Shown: positions 21,975-33,344 of the stretch, piece after piece
How positions within the stretch are numbered: position 1 is the first letter of the stretch
Layout of the letters: the number at the start of each line of letters is the position of its first letter
Assembly: GCA_009192285.1 (NCBI GenBank)
Contig: CM018609.1
Location: 389,282-453,281, forward strand
DNA: 64,000 bases
DNA from: Morchella semilibera
Taxonomy: Eukaryota; Ascomycota; Pezizomycetes; Pezizales; Morchellaceae
Direction of reading: 5' to 3'
Made by a program: the position numbers and the translations under genes
Notes under the pieces: model-generated
Databases searched by the model: none
Told to the model about the DNA's origin: nothing
Seen by the model: the letters and a program-made list of their open reading frames with translations, nothing else

Positions 21975-22070
21975 GGGCCCTAGAATGAACCATTCTCTAG
22001 AACCCCCTATGGCTCTGACTCTTTTGACCTTTTTTGCGCGTAAAAATGGGAGAGTAAGATGCAGTAGGGT
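21975..22070 (+). repeat. Diverged second SINE-like 3' half
   Basis: Directly after copy D the order GGGCCCTAGAA, CTCTAGAACCCCCTA, ACTCTTTTGACCTTTTTT, CGCGTAAAAATGGGAGAG repeats the foldback, TCTTTTGAC plus T-run and CGCACGTAAAAGTAGGG blocks of copy D in diverged form. This is a partial, older copy in tandem, lacking the tRNA-like head. Confidence 0.6.
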
Positions 22071-22673
22071 GAAAGGGAAGAGGGCGGTGGTGGGGTGAAT
22101 CCCAGCTGGGTAGGGGTCAACGCCCAACTCCAATCTCTGGTTTGAGCTTTAGACTAGACCTTGGTGGCCGGCCCATACACAGCACACAAATACAGGTATA
22201 CACAATTTCAGATAACGCGGTAAACAGCACTGTTTGATTTGATATCTAGGGGCCAGTGTCCGTACGTGTGCTAACATGTGTGTTGCTACGGGTGAGAGTC
22301 GTAGGTTGTGCGGAGAAGAGAAGGAGGAATGGTCCATGTAGAGAATCTTGACCTCCTAATGGTATATATACTTTGTATTTCATAATCACGGATATAAAGT
22401 GGTCATAGCTCCCTCTCTCTCTCTATTGATCACTTTCTAGGCCATCAGCATTGATTAACTAAATCCGATCCACTTTTTCAGCACCGCAGAGATCCATTTT
22501 GGTGTCAGCTTCTCCATCCTCATCTGCCTCTCTAAAAAAAATCCAGCAACTACTAACTAGTATCATAAGCCCAAGCAAGAGACCACACACTGTATTATCT
22601 ATACTAACCCCAATTGCAGAACTTTTTTTTAACTACATGTAACACTAATATATGCCTGATATACTGTACACAC
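22071..22673. other. DHR1 3' flank
   Basis: No gene is supported. It holds the DHR1 3' flank, with a short T9 run near 22623. Confidence 0.35.
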
Positions 22674-25600
22674 TTACTCCATAACCCATTTCCCACCAAC
22701 CTTCTTCTGCACAACCTTCCTCGCCGGCAGCGGCCACCCCAGCTCACTCTTCCCAATGGCGCCGCCCATCCTGGGTATCACCCACGCCTCCCTCTTATTC
22801 CCGCCCGATCCTTCCAGCACCTTCGGCGGTACAGTGTCCAACGGCTTCGAATAAGACAGCAGCGGCGTCCCCTTTGCCAGCGCCGCCAACTGTGTCCCCG
22901 TCACGGGTGTCAACGGTCTCAACCGCACCTTCGCCGCGCCTCTCTTCAGCTCGCTGTACACCACATACTCCGGGTACGCCGACTGCTGCGCGAGGGCAGA
23001 CCCAGGGTGTATATAAACTGCAATGTCCACGATGTTATCGGACCCGTGAGCCGTCGACGACGCAAACAGCGTTAGGTACGGCACGTCCGACACCTTCTTG
23101 AGCGACGCCTGCCCGAGCTTGTAGGTGGAGTTTGGGACTAGGTCTGCGCGGATCGCGACCTGGTCAATGAAGCCCGCGGCAATGATCTGCTTTATCGCCT
23201 TTACCTGGAGTTCGGTCGGCGGTGGGATCTGCGGTGTGAAAGGGTTGAGCACACCGGGGCAGTTGGTGCGGACAATGTTTGTGAGCTGCTGGCGCAACTT
23301 TCGGGTCTCTTGCATGGCCTTGAGGCGCACAAAGTTGCGCTCGCAGAAGGCTGCGGGGGACGGCTCGTAGTCGTAGGCGCAGACGACGGAGAGGAGCTTT
23401 AGGGCGTCGCTGGTGGGGTCGAGGGAGGAGAAGGCTCGGTGGGCCTGATAATAGGCTTTACGCCGGGCGGCACGCTTTGTGCGCTCGATTGCAGTTTCGT
23501 TGGTGGGTGGGGCGTCGTCATCAGAGTTGGGCTCGGCGATGTCGAGTTGGTGTTCAGGGATGAAGACTTCGCCAACGGTGAGGGCGGCAACAATGGCAAT
23601 GATGTAGGGGAGGCAGCCATGCTGCTGGCCGATGATGAGGATCTTGGAGAATCGTGGGGATAATGGAAAAACGTTCATTGTGCGGCCAAGCTCTGTAAGC
23701 CCACCTTTGGTGTCGAGAGCTCCAAGGTACCCCAAGAGCTAGCAAATTGTTAGTAATGAATGAGGCATTGTAGACTATGAAGTACAACATACCTTTTCAG
23801 CCTTCTGCAGACTCGGCCTATCTGGAGGTGTCGGGAAGGGGAAATTTGTTATCGTATCAATGTTCATGCTCTTCATCTGCAGTACAATACCTTTTCTCCC
23901 CAGCCCAGTCAGAATAGTTCTCAATCATAGAATATCACTCGATCTTCTACATACCCTCAATCGGCATCCTCAAGATCTCTGGCTCCGCAAACTCGTCAAA
24001 GTCCCGCTCATACACCGCGCTCGAATAAAGCCTATAACAGTGACCTGGCCCTGTTCTTCCAGATCTACCCGCTCTTTGCATAGCACTCGCCTTGCTAATC
24101 CAGCCAATATCGAAGCTCTGGACGCCCGTAATCTTATCGAAATTTCGCTCCTTACTGCGCCCACAGTCAACCACATACCTGATTCCCGGGATCGTAAGCG
24201 ATGTTTCTGCGACGTTGGTCGCCAGAACACACACCCTGCTACCCTCAGGCGCGCCCTCAAACACCTTCATTTGGTCCTTTGTGGGGAGCAACGAGTACAG
24301 CGGCAGCACATGCAGCGGCGCCTCCGTATCCGTTTCCGCCATCTCCTCGCCGAGATCCTCGTCCTCGTCGAGGGTCAAATCGCCATCATCGTCGTCACCG
24401 CCAGCTTCTTCTGCTGGTCGTACACCGAACTCTACGTCCTCAGCTTCCACGGCAGCGTCGCGTGCGGAGATGTGTACTTTGGGGACGGCCTTTTCATTCT
24501 TTTGGGGTACTCCTTCAGTCTTGAAGGGGAAAGCAGCCTTGAGGCGCTTGAGAACTGTAGTGATCTCGTTCTGCCCTGTTAGGAAGACAAGGATACCGCC
24601 GGGGGGCAGACGGCGGTGGATCTTGCAGATCTTTTTATAGGCTTCTTCCACATAATCATGGGGGGTTCTCCGGGAGAAGTGATTGGTGACGGGGTGTTGG
24701 CGGGCTTCAGCTTTTAGGAGCGGTGGGGGGGCGGGGAAGAGTTGCTTGTTCTCTGTAAAGTCGGAAACACGGAGGGTTGCAGACATGATTATGAGTTTTA
24801 GGGGCTGTTGGATGTTAATATCATTTTTGGGGGCTTTGCGGATTGGGTACTACTGACCTTAGTGACTTTGTCTTTCTTGCTCATCTCCTCTCTCAACTTC
24901 AGAACTCTGCTCATAACTCCGATCAAGATATCAGTATTGACACTTCTCTCGTGGGCCTCATCGATCACCACCGCCGAATACTTTCTTAGCAGAAAGTCGT
25001 CCGCCAGCTCTCTCAGCAGCACACCATCCGTCATGAACTTGATAGCCGTGTCTTTCCCCACAGTACCCTCAAACCGGATCTGGTATGCCACCTTATCCTT
25101 CCCCCCCGTGCCCAATTCTGCACCTACACGATTCGCCATTGACACCGCCGCAACCCTTCTTGGCTGGGTAACACCGATCAGGCCCGGCGTCTCGCTCCCT
25201 GGCGTGCCATATCCCGCCTCGTAGAGAAATTGGGGCACCTGTGTCGTCTTCCCACTACCCGTCTCACCACAAATGACTACGCACGAGTTATTGTGGATTG
25301 CCTCCATAATGCGCTGCTCCTCCGCTACTACAGGGAGACCTAGTCGTGCCTGCTGGATCTCGAGACTGCGGTCAACGGCGATATAGTAGGCCTTACGCTC
25401 CACAGTTGGGCCCTGAAGCTCGGGTGGTGGTGTCATGTCCTCTTCGCGTGGCCGCGGGATGTGGACGTGGACGGTACCGCGGGGCATGTTGAGTAGGTCG
25501 GGCATGCTGGTGTCGGCGCCAGTGGGATCGTTCTCTTGCGCAACGGCTTTGACTTGGGCGAGGGCCCAGGATTTGAAGGCGTTGGCCCTGTCGGACTGGC

Positions 25601-25693
25601 CGCGTTTCTTGCGAGGGATGGACTGGACCTCGCCGGAGGAGTCGGATTCCTCCTCGTCGTCTGAGCTTCCGGAGCCTTCATCGGAGTCTTCCT

Positions 25694-25724
<31 letters not shown>

Positions 25725-26636
25725 ATCAGAACTTGCATCGGAACCTACCTCTCCATCGGCTCCAGCTTCGGCGGTAACACTCCCTTCACTGGGTATATCC
25801 TGGATTCCGCCCCATTCTTCCTCAGACTCTTCTCCTTTCCAGTCTTCTGAGTCGCTGCCGTCTTCACTAGAACCCATTTCCTCGTCAAAATCTTCGTCCT
25901 CACCCGAAGATGTGCCTTCCCCAGCTGCCTGCGCTTTTTGTGCCTCCTCGAGCTCCATGGCCCTGATCCTAGCCATCAATCGCTCCTTCTTTGCCTCCTT
26001 CGACTTCCTAACCTTCTTTATGATTGGCCTCCCATTCTCGTCACTCTCCAGGGGCCTCTTCAGTCCAGAACCCACAGCCACCACTACCACAGGCTGCGGC
26101 TGTGGTGCCTCCTCCTGGACAGGGACCACTGGTACCTCCTCCGGCACCCCCGGTGCCTCAACCTCTAGCTCATCCGCATCCCGTACCGTCCTCTCCTCAT
26201 ATAAGATCCTTTTGTTCTCCTCCATATTAATCCCAAACTTCTCCTCTAGCAGTGCCCGGCGCATTATCTCCCTCTTGCTTTCCCGCGCAGTGCCCATGGT
26301 CTTTGTGCTCCGTAGCAGGCTCGTATCCACTTGACTATGCTGCTCTGATAGCTTCTGGATCAGGTCCACTCGCTCCTCCTTACGCAGCTTGTTCTCGATA
26401 TATTTCGCCAGACGCTTCGCCTTCTTACTGCTCATCTTTGGTTGATCCTCACCACGGAGCTCCGCGCGCAGCTCAGCGCGGCGCGCTTCCCTTGCGCTCT
26501 TGGACTCGGGGATAAGTATTTCGGCATTGGGGTCCGGTGCTGCTGCTGCGGGGGTGGCATTTGGGTCTGGATTGCTGTGTGATTTCTTCTTGTGCCGCTG
26601 CTTGCGGTCGCGAGTAGGTTTGTATTTAGAGACCAT
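22674..26636 (-). CDS. ECM16: DEAH-box RNA helicase Dhr1/Ecm16 (DHX37)
   Basis: Nucleolar helicase that displaces U3 snoRNA from pre-18S rRNA during small-subunit processome maturation. Exons: 24858-26636, 23955-24804, 23793-23890, 22674-23738; total 1,263 aa (yeast 1,267). A basic N-terminus ([15 protein letters not shown]) and a long Glu/Asp/Ser-rich region (about residues 250-350) precede the helicase core: motif [10 protein letters not shown] near 458, motif II DEAH near 559, motif III SAT near 600, then [26 protein letters not shown] and [12 protein letters not shown]. The exon 2/3 junction restores the conserved [14 protein letters not shown]2/OB-fold sequence and a WPLPARKV end follow. 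It is a complete gene. The start is the first ATG, followed directly by the basic segment. Confidence 0.95.
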
Positions 26637-27942
26637 TGCAGATGGAGGTGCTATGCTGCTGGACGGGAGTGAGCAGTAACTTTTTTTTTTTTTGAGTTGA
26701 ATGCTGCAGCGCGGGCCAAGGTGCAGGGGTTAGGAAGAGCCGCATTGCAGGTGGGTGGAGGGGCAGGCTAGTACGTATTAGGATGTGAGATATATCAGTA
26801 TCTTATCGCTGCTCTTATCACGGGAGTGCGCCTCTACATTAGAATTTCCATGAGCGTGATGAGCTTGGGATATCCCGGGCTATCTCTAGCATACCCAATT
26901 CGAGCCAGTAAATCAGTTACTGCAAGGCAAGCCTGATGCTCATTCCGGCTGTGCATAGAGTATGTACTTACCTATGTGACGATGCAATGCGGCAGGTCAA
27001 GGGGGAGTTAGACGTGGGGAGAGGTGGGGGGGAGGTGATCAATACCCCTTTTCCTCAGGTTCAAACATCGGCCAATTAACAAGATAGAGATGGTTGGTTG
27101 TTTAGAAAGGCTGCAAGTCTTTCTGGAGTGACTTTTATCTCTCACTTACTTGAGGACAGAGTGTCACGCCTACAAAGTCTACCATTCTAGAAAAGTATAA
27201 GATATCCCATGTGATAGAAGTACATGTAGTACCGTTAATAAACATGATGATGGCTAAAGAACCTACAACTGGAGGAGACTACACGTACTTACTATGCCCA
27301 AGGAACTCTCTCGATCTCACCATCACAAACCAGAAGAATATTCTCATAACCCACTCCACCAACATTGCTAAAACATTACATAACTACAAGCACAGCTCGC
27401 GTTACCCATATCCAAGTCAAAATCAATCAAATCAATGAATCCAATCCGTAATCTCTACTAACTCTATCTTGCATACAGCGCCCTTTTTTTTTTTTTGTGT
27501 GTGTGTGTGTCTCGCTCTCTCTCACTCCCTCACTCCCTCACTCCTCTCACCTTTACCCTCACCCCCTCGTCCTAGAAGAAAAGACCACAAAAGAAAAAGA
27601 AAGTATAGGAGCGGTCCTCCCGAAAGGAAAATAAAAATGAAATTATCGTACAATATAAGCAGGTGGATAGATGATGATGAGGTTAAGCAGTGTGTTTAAG
27701 ACTTAGAGTAAGTTAGGTTATAGGACATATAAGGTGCGTGGTGGGAAGAGGAGGAGGGGGGGAAAGGTAAAGAGATACCAAAGTACAGAAATGATAGCGG
27801 TATCAACCTCCCCCTCCCCACAACCTGATAGAAAAGGAAAGAGGAGAAAAAGAAAGAGATAAAGAGGGCGCATTTATTCACCCCTGCCCTCCCAATCATC
27901 GTAATCATTATCTATCTTGCCTGCTGCAGCAGCCAATACTTA
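26637..27942. other. Spacer between DHR1 and the WHIM gene
   Basis: The DHR1 promoter must lie at the left, with an A/T homopolymer run just upstream. A T14 run with TG repeats lies near 27487-27510. Both neighbours are on the minus strand; no gene is supported in between. Confidence 0.4.
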
Positions 27943-29847
27943 CTACCCTTTCCCATTGGACTGGACCTCTGGCGCATCCGGGAGTACATCAATCTCAGTC
28001 CTCTGTTGCGCATGGGCACCATTCATCTCTTGGGCGCCGTTGCCGGCGTCGCCAATATATCCATTTTCCTTGACCGCCTCCGCCTCTCCAGCACCGGTCT
28101 TTGCCGGCTGAGGCGGGGACTCTGGCAGTCTGGCTTTGTTGACCCTTAGGATGATCCTGAGACTCTTCTTCGGGGCACTCTCCTCCTCCTCCTCCTGCAG
28201 TGGCCAATCGTCCTCATCATCCGAATACTCCCCCCCTGACGCCGACTCATTGTCCCACTCCTGCGTAGCATCGCCGACATAACTGCGCTCGCTGCCAGCA
28301 TGCGGTGTTGCGTCACCTGTCGCCGTTCCGTTGGACCCATTGATCTTGAGCTCGCCATATGCGCCCATGGCCGGCTTCCGGATCTGTCTTCCGCTTGCAG
28401 TAAAGCGGGGCTGGTGGTCTTCGGTCTCGGAACCGGGCTTGGTGTTGTTGGCGCTGGGCGTGTCTTCGTCATCGCTCGAGAAGGTGTACTTGATGCGTTT
28501 TCCGCGCGTACGCCCTTCGTAGAGGGAGGTGCCGTTTGGCTGCTTGAAGAAGGCTTTCCGTGACTGACGGTACTCACGCTTCTTCCGTCTCTGTAAGGGC
28601 GAGCGGGTGGTTAGCTTTTGCTCGATAGAAGTAGAATAACTAGGAGGCAGAGTAGCATACAATCTCGCCATCCTCGAAGCGCGGAACGGCGCTGAGGATC
28701 TTCTCCTTTAATGCGAGCGCATGTTTACTGCCATCCTCATCTTCGAGCTCTTGCGCGACTGCGCGGACTTCGTCGATGGTGCCGGCGACGTTAATCCAAG
28801 AGACTGTCTTGAGCGCGGGATTGCTCTCCCGGTATAATCTGAACGGAGTATCCTCTGTAGCCCAATATCATTAGATAAATACCATTTATTGGGGAATCTG
28901 TGGGCGAGAAAAAGGTGGTGATTAGTGGTGAGGGGGATAAAAACCTCGTCCTTCAATTAACCAATACCGCCTTTTATCACCATCTCGGCCCCATGGCTGC
29001 ACGGATATAGGGATGTTAAGATCGTCTTCGTGACGGCTCGATTTGTATGATTCCGCGACAAGTGCGCGAATAGTTTCGGAGGAGGTTAGGGCCCAGTTTA
29101 TCAATGCCTTCAAAACCGACAACTACAAAGCACCCCACGTTAGCAAACATGTCGAGGGGGGCAAGTGCATAGATAAATTCTGAATAAAACAAACTTACTC
29201 TTTCAGGGGCATCCAGAGCGCTGAAATGGCGACCTCCCGCGAAAGGACTCTTTCCATCCCATGATCTCGGCCATTGGGTGACATGAGCGTGTACCGCCTC
29301 TTCAAGTGGGCGTTGATAATGGCCGCGCCTACACATCATACGCACCACATAGAATCAGCAATCAATCCCAGCACCGCCCACAAAAGCTAGGGATGAAAGA
29401 AAACAAACAAACAGATAACAATACAATAAAATAAAGAAAAAAGGGGACTCACTCAACAGGTTTCTTCCTATTCAGAACCAAGCCCAGCAGACGACACAAC
29501 AGAATCTCCACCTGTTCACTCGGTGTAGAGTCCACAACGCCCCTCTCAATATCCTGACACCCTAGATTCGGCACGCCCTTGAACGCGTCCGCGAACCGCG
29601 AGCGAAACATGACAATGAACGCCAGCTCTGGGGCGTCCGACAGCGTCGCTACATGCGGCTGTTCCTTGCGGCGCGGTTTCCGGGGCGGCGGCGGTGTGGA
29701 ACTCTTTCGAGTCTGCTGCTGTTGTTGCTTCTGCTGCTTCTTTTTGGGAATCTTTTTGATGAGGATCTCGGGAGAGGATTGATCTTCTTCCTCGTCACCA
29801 CTGGACGGCACCGACGAAAGTGGGCTGTCGGAGTCGGAGAAACTCAT
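27943..29847 (-). CDS. WHIM-motif chromatin-remodelling-associated protein
   Basis: Exons 29453-29847, 29199-29328, 28945-29122, 28661-28854, 27943-28590 give 514 aa in frame. The N-terminus is Ser/acidic with a poly-Gln/Lys stretch. Residues about 80-260 look like the DDT/WHIM layout of ISWI-partner proteins: FIVMFRSRFADAFKGVPNLG, then GGRHFSALDAPERLSVLKAL-INWAL, then WGRDGDKRRYWLIEGR. The last is the W-x-D-x-x-x-x-xYW signature of WHIM modules, which set nucleosome spacing in ISWI complexes. The C-terminal half is low-complexity, Ser/Asp/Glu-rich, with a GRQIRKPAMGAYGE segment resembling RSF1/CECR2-type proteins. Probably nuclear. The fold call is from motif appearance; I do not recognise a named fungal orthologue. 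Confidence 0.75.
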
Positions 29848-30491
29848 CAGGGCTTATTTTCCTTTTGCTTAGAGGAGAAAAATGATGTCCTTTCTAACTT
29901 CCGTTGTTTTTTTTTTCAGACTGTGCAAGCGATTGGGTAGATGGACGTGAATGGGCTAGGTAATGTGATGTAACTCGGGAGATATATCGACGCGCATGTA
30001 CTTGTTTTCTGTGATATTCCCACTTTGTTTTTGTTTTTTTTATCTCGTCGATGGGAGTTCAAAAGGTGTGTAATCTGCTTGTAAAAGGGAACTGGCCCGT
30101 GGGTTTGGCCGTGTGAAGTGGTGGTAGTGTAGTAGACAAGTGAGGTTCACGCGGAAGAGCAGGGACTTGAGAAAGAGGGCGAGAGTGAGCAAGTGAGTGT
30201 GCGATGACAACACTTCCTACCAAGAGGGGAAAAGTTGCAGGTTACGGCCGATCAGAACCACAAGTGGAATCACAAATTGTATATCTTAGATGCTTTCCTG
30301 CGCCAGAAAAGAAAGTATCGCCCCTTTATTATCTTCATCTTCATCTTCATCATCTTCTAGGTATGAACAAAACACTCAAGGCCACAACCCCCCCTCTAAT
30401 GAAGTTCTAGCTTTGCCTCATAAAGTTGCCCTTCTGTTCTTTCTCTTCAAAGACACACTTAAGGTCAGGGTTCCAGACCCTACTGGAGCTC
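29848..30491. other. Upstream region of the WHIM gene
   Basis: No gene is supported. It contains a CTTCAT trinucleotide-type run (about 30330-30357) and the presumed promoter of the WHIM gene. Confidence 0.35.
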
Positions 30492-31143
30492 TTAGGAACC
30501 AACGCCCAAATCTACTGATAAACACCCCCGAAGGGCAGGTTGCAGCGAGAAAAGTAGTGCGCAATCGTCACTGATGGATATTTTGTATTTGTGGAACTCG
30601 TAGCTATTGAGTTGAGCTGCCTGAGAGCCCTGCTCCAGATGGCGTGCCAACGCAGAACGTGAACCGAACTGAACAGATCCCAAGAAGTGTGTGATTCTGT
30701 CGCACAACGCAAACCTCAATTGGAAGTTCTGGAACTTGGTTGACCGAATCACCGTTGCAACATAGAACACTTCCATATCGCCGCCTTGCTATGAAACCTT
30801 GCCTTCCCAAAACCCTTGGATCTAGGAAGTCGTTAGAAACAAAATAGCACCATAGAGAGGGCTAGGGACAGGCAACCAAAAAAAGGAAAGAAAGTATAAT
30901 CCTCTCACCAAAAATGTTCACAGTCTCGAGAAACCCGGAATGACAGCGCAACACAGAGCTGCCCCTGTTCCCAAATGTTGGATCTATAAAGCCAAAACTT
31001 TGGTAATTCACAAAATGAATTCCGAATTTCTTGGAGAGGTTGAGGGGTCCGAGCGGTCGGTAGTTATTGACCTCACAAGCCACTGAAAAACCACCCTTTA
31101 CTGAGAAAATGCACATCACCAGAACATAGCCAAAAGGAATCAT
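30492..31143 (-). CDS. Small, possibly secreted protein, exon structure unresolved
   Basis: I do not recognise a family. From ATG 31141-31143 the frame reads MIPFGYVLVMCIFSVKGGFS then VACEVNNYRPLGPLNLSKKF, with normal coding composition and a hydrophobic start that could be a signal peptide. A donor GTGAGAG and a good branch/acceptor (TTTCTAAC, TTCCTAG) follow near 30920 and 30820, giving a second exon that stops at 30604. A different downstream frame (30492-30776, containing STKFQNFQLRFALCDRITHF) has the more gene-like codon use but would need the weak donor GTGAAC and a CATAG acceptor. One of these, or a lightly broken gene, is likely. It is divergent from the PIPK-like gene. Confidence 0.4.
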
Positions 31144-31996
31144 CTCTCATCCGGGCAAGGGGGAAGAAAAGCCGTCATGTCCTCGTTGTCCAATTCGAAG
31201 TAATGGTGGTGAGATCGAGCCAACAGAAGACCTATCGCGAGCGGAAACGACGTAATTTTATCGACGAAGCTTCTAGCTATTAAATTTAATAATCCGGGAA
31301 GACAGTCAACCCACTATTTGGACCCTAGTTTCAGGCCTGACGATCTTATCCGGGGAAGGGGTCCAAAACCGCCAACATTTAAAGCCAACAGACATAAATT
31401 TATCTGTAGCGCATAGTTAGCTGACCGCATCTGAGCATTAAAATTGAAAGTGTTGAGAGCTGATGGTGTTGAGTTCACCGGAGAGCCGTTGGAAGGCGCG
31501 TCTGCGAAATCCGAGTAGTGAGATGGACGAAGGAGGTTGGAGAAGACGATCTTGGCAAATTACCATTGTGGTGTGCGGTTTGTGGCTGATACATGTAATG
31601 TCTCACAAGCCACTGGATGCATGCCTGACAGCTTTGTGTGACGTCATTACCGTTGCCTTACGACTGCCCAGACTTCAACTGAACTTTTTCAAAAAACTTG
31701 GACTTTGACGATTATAACGCTTCTGATTTCTGTATCAAAAATAAGGAACTATTAGATATAAAATACGATGGATTCTTCTTCAAAATCCTTACATCTACAT
31801 CTTAGAATCAACCAAAGACTTTAGAACGTGAACTAGCGGACGCCACCTCCGTCACAATATCTTATCATGGCCCACCCTAATCACCCCCAAGGTGTAGAAG
31901 AGTAGGTTTGTTTCTACCTTACCTATTAGGCTGGACTCTAATATTTGTGCGAGGCCTCAATCCTACGATTGGGCTCGAATATCAGACAAGGGCATT
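31144..31996. other. Divergent spacer upstream of the PIPK-like gene
   Basis: No gene is supported; an 81-codon frame at 31463 has no recognisable features. An upstream non-coding or short coding exon of the PIPK-like gene could lie here. Confidence 0.3.
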
Positions 31997-33344
31997 ATGG
32001 CTCGATTGATATTACCATTTTTTTCCACAAAATACAAGACTGATGTCACAATCCACTGTCTCCTCAAAGCTCTTTCGACCTCTGTATATTCAGAAGACGA
32101 GCATCAGCTCCACAGTGAGGAGTTAGGTTCTTTACTCTGTCGCCATCCACGAAACGATGACGGTTGGTCATCACCTGAAGTCAAAAGACAATTTAGGCTT
32201 GATAGCTTTTTCTCATTATGTATGTCTTATTCGGTGATGTTAGTATAAGTGCATACTTTTTTCATAGCTAAATATCCTCATTCCAGATCATGCACATTTC
32301 CAGAGAGCAGCACCATTGCTATTCCACAACCTACGTGAAAATGTGTTTAAACTATCCGAGGAGCACTACCAAAATCAATTCACTAAGAAGCTTCGACCAG
32401 TTGACGGTCTCGGTTTCAGTGGCTCGCTATTCTTTTACACAGATGACCGAAGCTTCATAATTAAGTCCATCGGCCGGAGATTCGAGTATATATTCTTCTA
32501 CGAGACTCTACTAGAACCACTTGGAAAATATTACCATGAAACACCCGATACCTTGTTATCCCAAGTGACAGACGTTCTTTACAGCTTCGAGCACCGTCTT
32601 GGTAGCTATTTTGGCGTATCTCCTTCACACTACATTGTCATGACAAACGTGTTGGGGGGTCTCGACAAGGAGAGAGGCTGTAAAAAATGGGACTTAAAAC
32701 CACAAAATTTCTTTGAACCGACACGAGACCTAGTTCCGGATGAATTGAAGACAGAAGCCGCAAAGAGCGGCCTAGCGGATGAGCTGGATGAGAAAGTAGT
32801 ATTGAGCCGGAGACAAAAGAACCAATTGATGCAAGACTCCTCCCTCCATCTCCACATTTCGGGGGTCCGGCTCTGGTGTTCTAACTACCGTCGCCAATAG
32901 GTACCTCGTGGAACATGATACCGAGTTCCTTTCTAAAATGGAAACGATCGACTATAGTCTACTTCTAGGACGGTACCCAATTGAGATGTTCCACGACAAA
33001 CCCGACCCGCACAAACACCCCGACCCATTGGTGATACCTGAAAGGGATGATTTTGTTCGTGGGGTGAGAAGTCCGGATGGAAAGTGGGTGTATAAAATGT
33101 GTATACTCGATTTCTTCTGGAATGTGCAACAATTGCATCCCAAAATTATCAAGGTTGCTGGTACGGCTTTGCCGGAACAGACGGTGACAACTGAGCCTAC
33201 CAGGTATCGAAAGGAATTTTTGAGGTACACTCCTTAGCTCTATACTTGGTAGAAACAATACTGATTGTGTGAAGGATGTTGGACGAGTATATCGAAGTTT
33301 ATGAAGACCAGGACTCTGAGTTGTCAAGTTCAGATTCGGAGTAG
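31997..33344 (+). CDS. PIPK-domain (phosphatidylinositol-phosphate kinase-like) protein
   Basis: Exons 31997-32219, 32287-32830, 32901-33224, 33275-33344 give 386 aa. The PIPK fold is recognisable: FSGSLFFYTDDRSFIIKSI with the ATP-binding Lys, then LLSQVTDVL, HYIVMTNVLGG, the catalytic KKWDLKPQNFFEPTRDLV (DLKP where PIP5K/PIP4K have DLKGS), the METIDYSLLLGRYP counterpart of MDYSLL(V/L)G, and KMCILDFF with IID-type Asp. It lacks MORN, FYVE or long N-terminal regions, so it is the short fungal family often named 'SAICAR synthase-like'; substrate is unknown. Intron 2 (32831-32900) uses a GC donor (GCAAGA) with branch TTCTAAC and acceptor AATAG, joining QLM to YLVEHD. The start is the first suitable ATG; an upstream exon is possible. 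Confidence 0.82.

Noticed and set aside
25435-26334. 299-codon serine-rich frame on the plus strand
   Set aside because: Antisense shadow of the Glu/Asp-rich coding of DHR1; the helicase on the minus strand is unambiguous.
27487-27560. Telomere or minisatellite-like array
   Set aside because: Only a T-run, a TG microsatellite and CTCCCTCA repeats; no fungal telomere repeat units in tandem.
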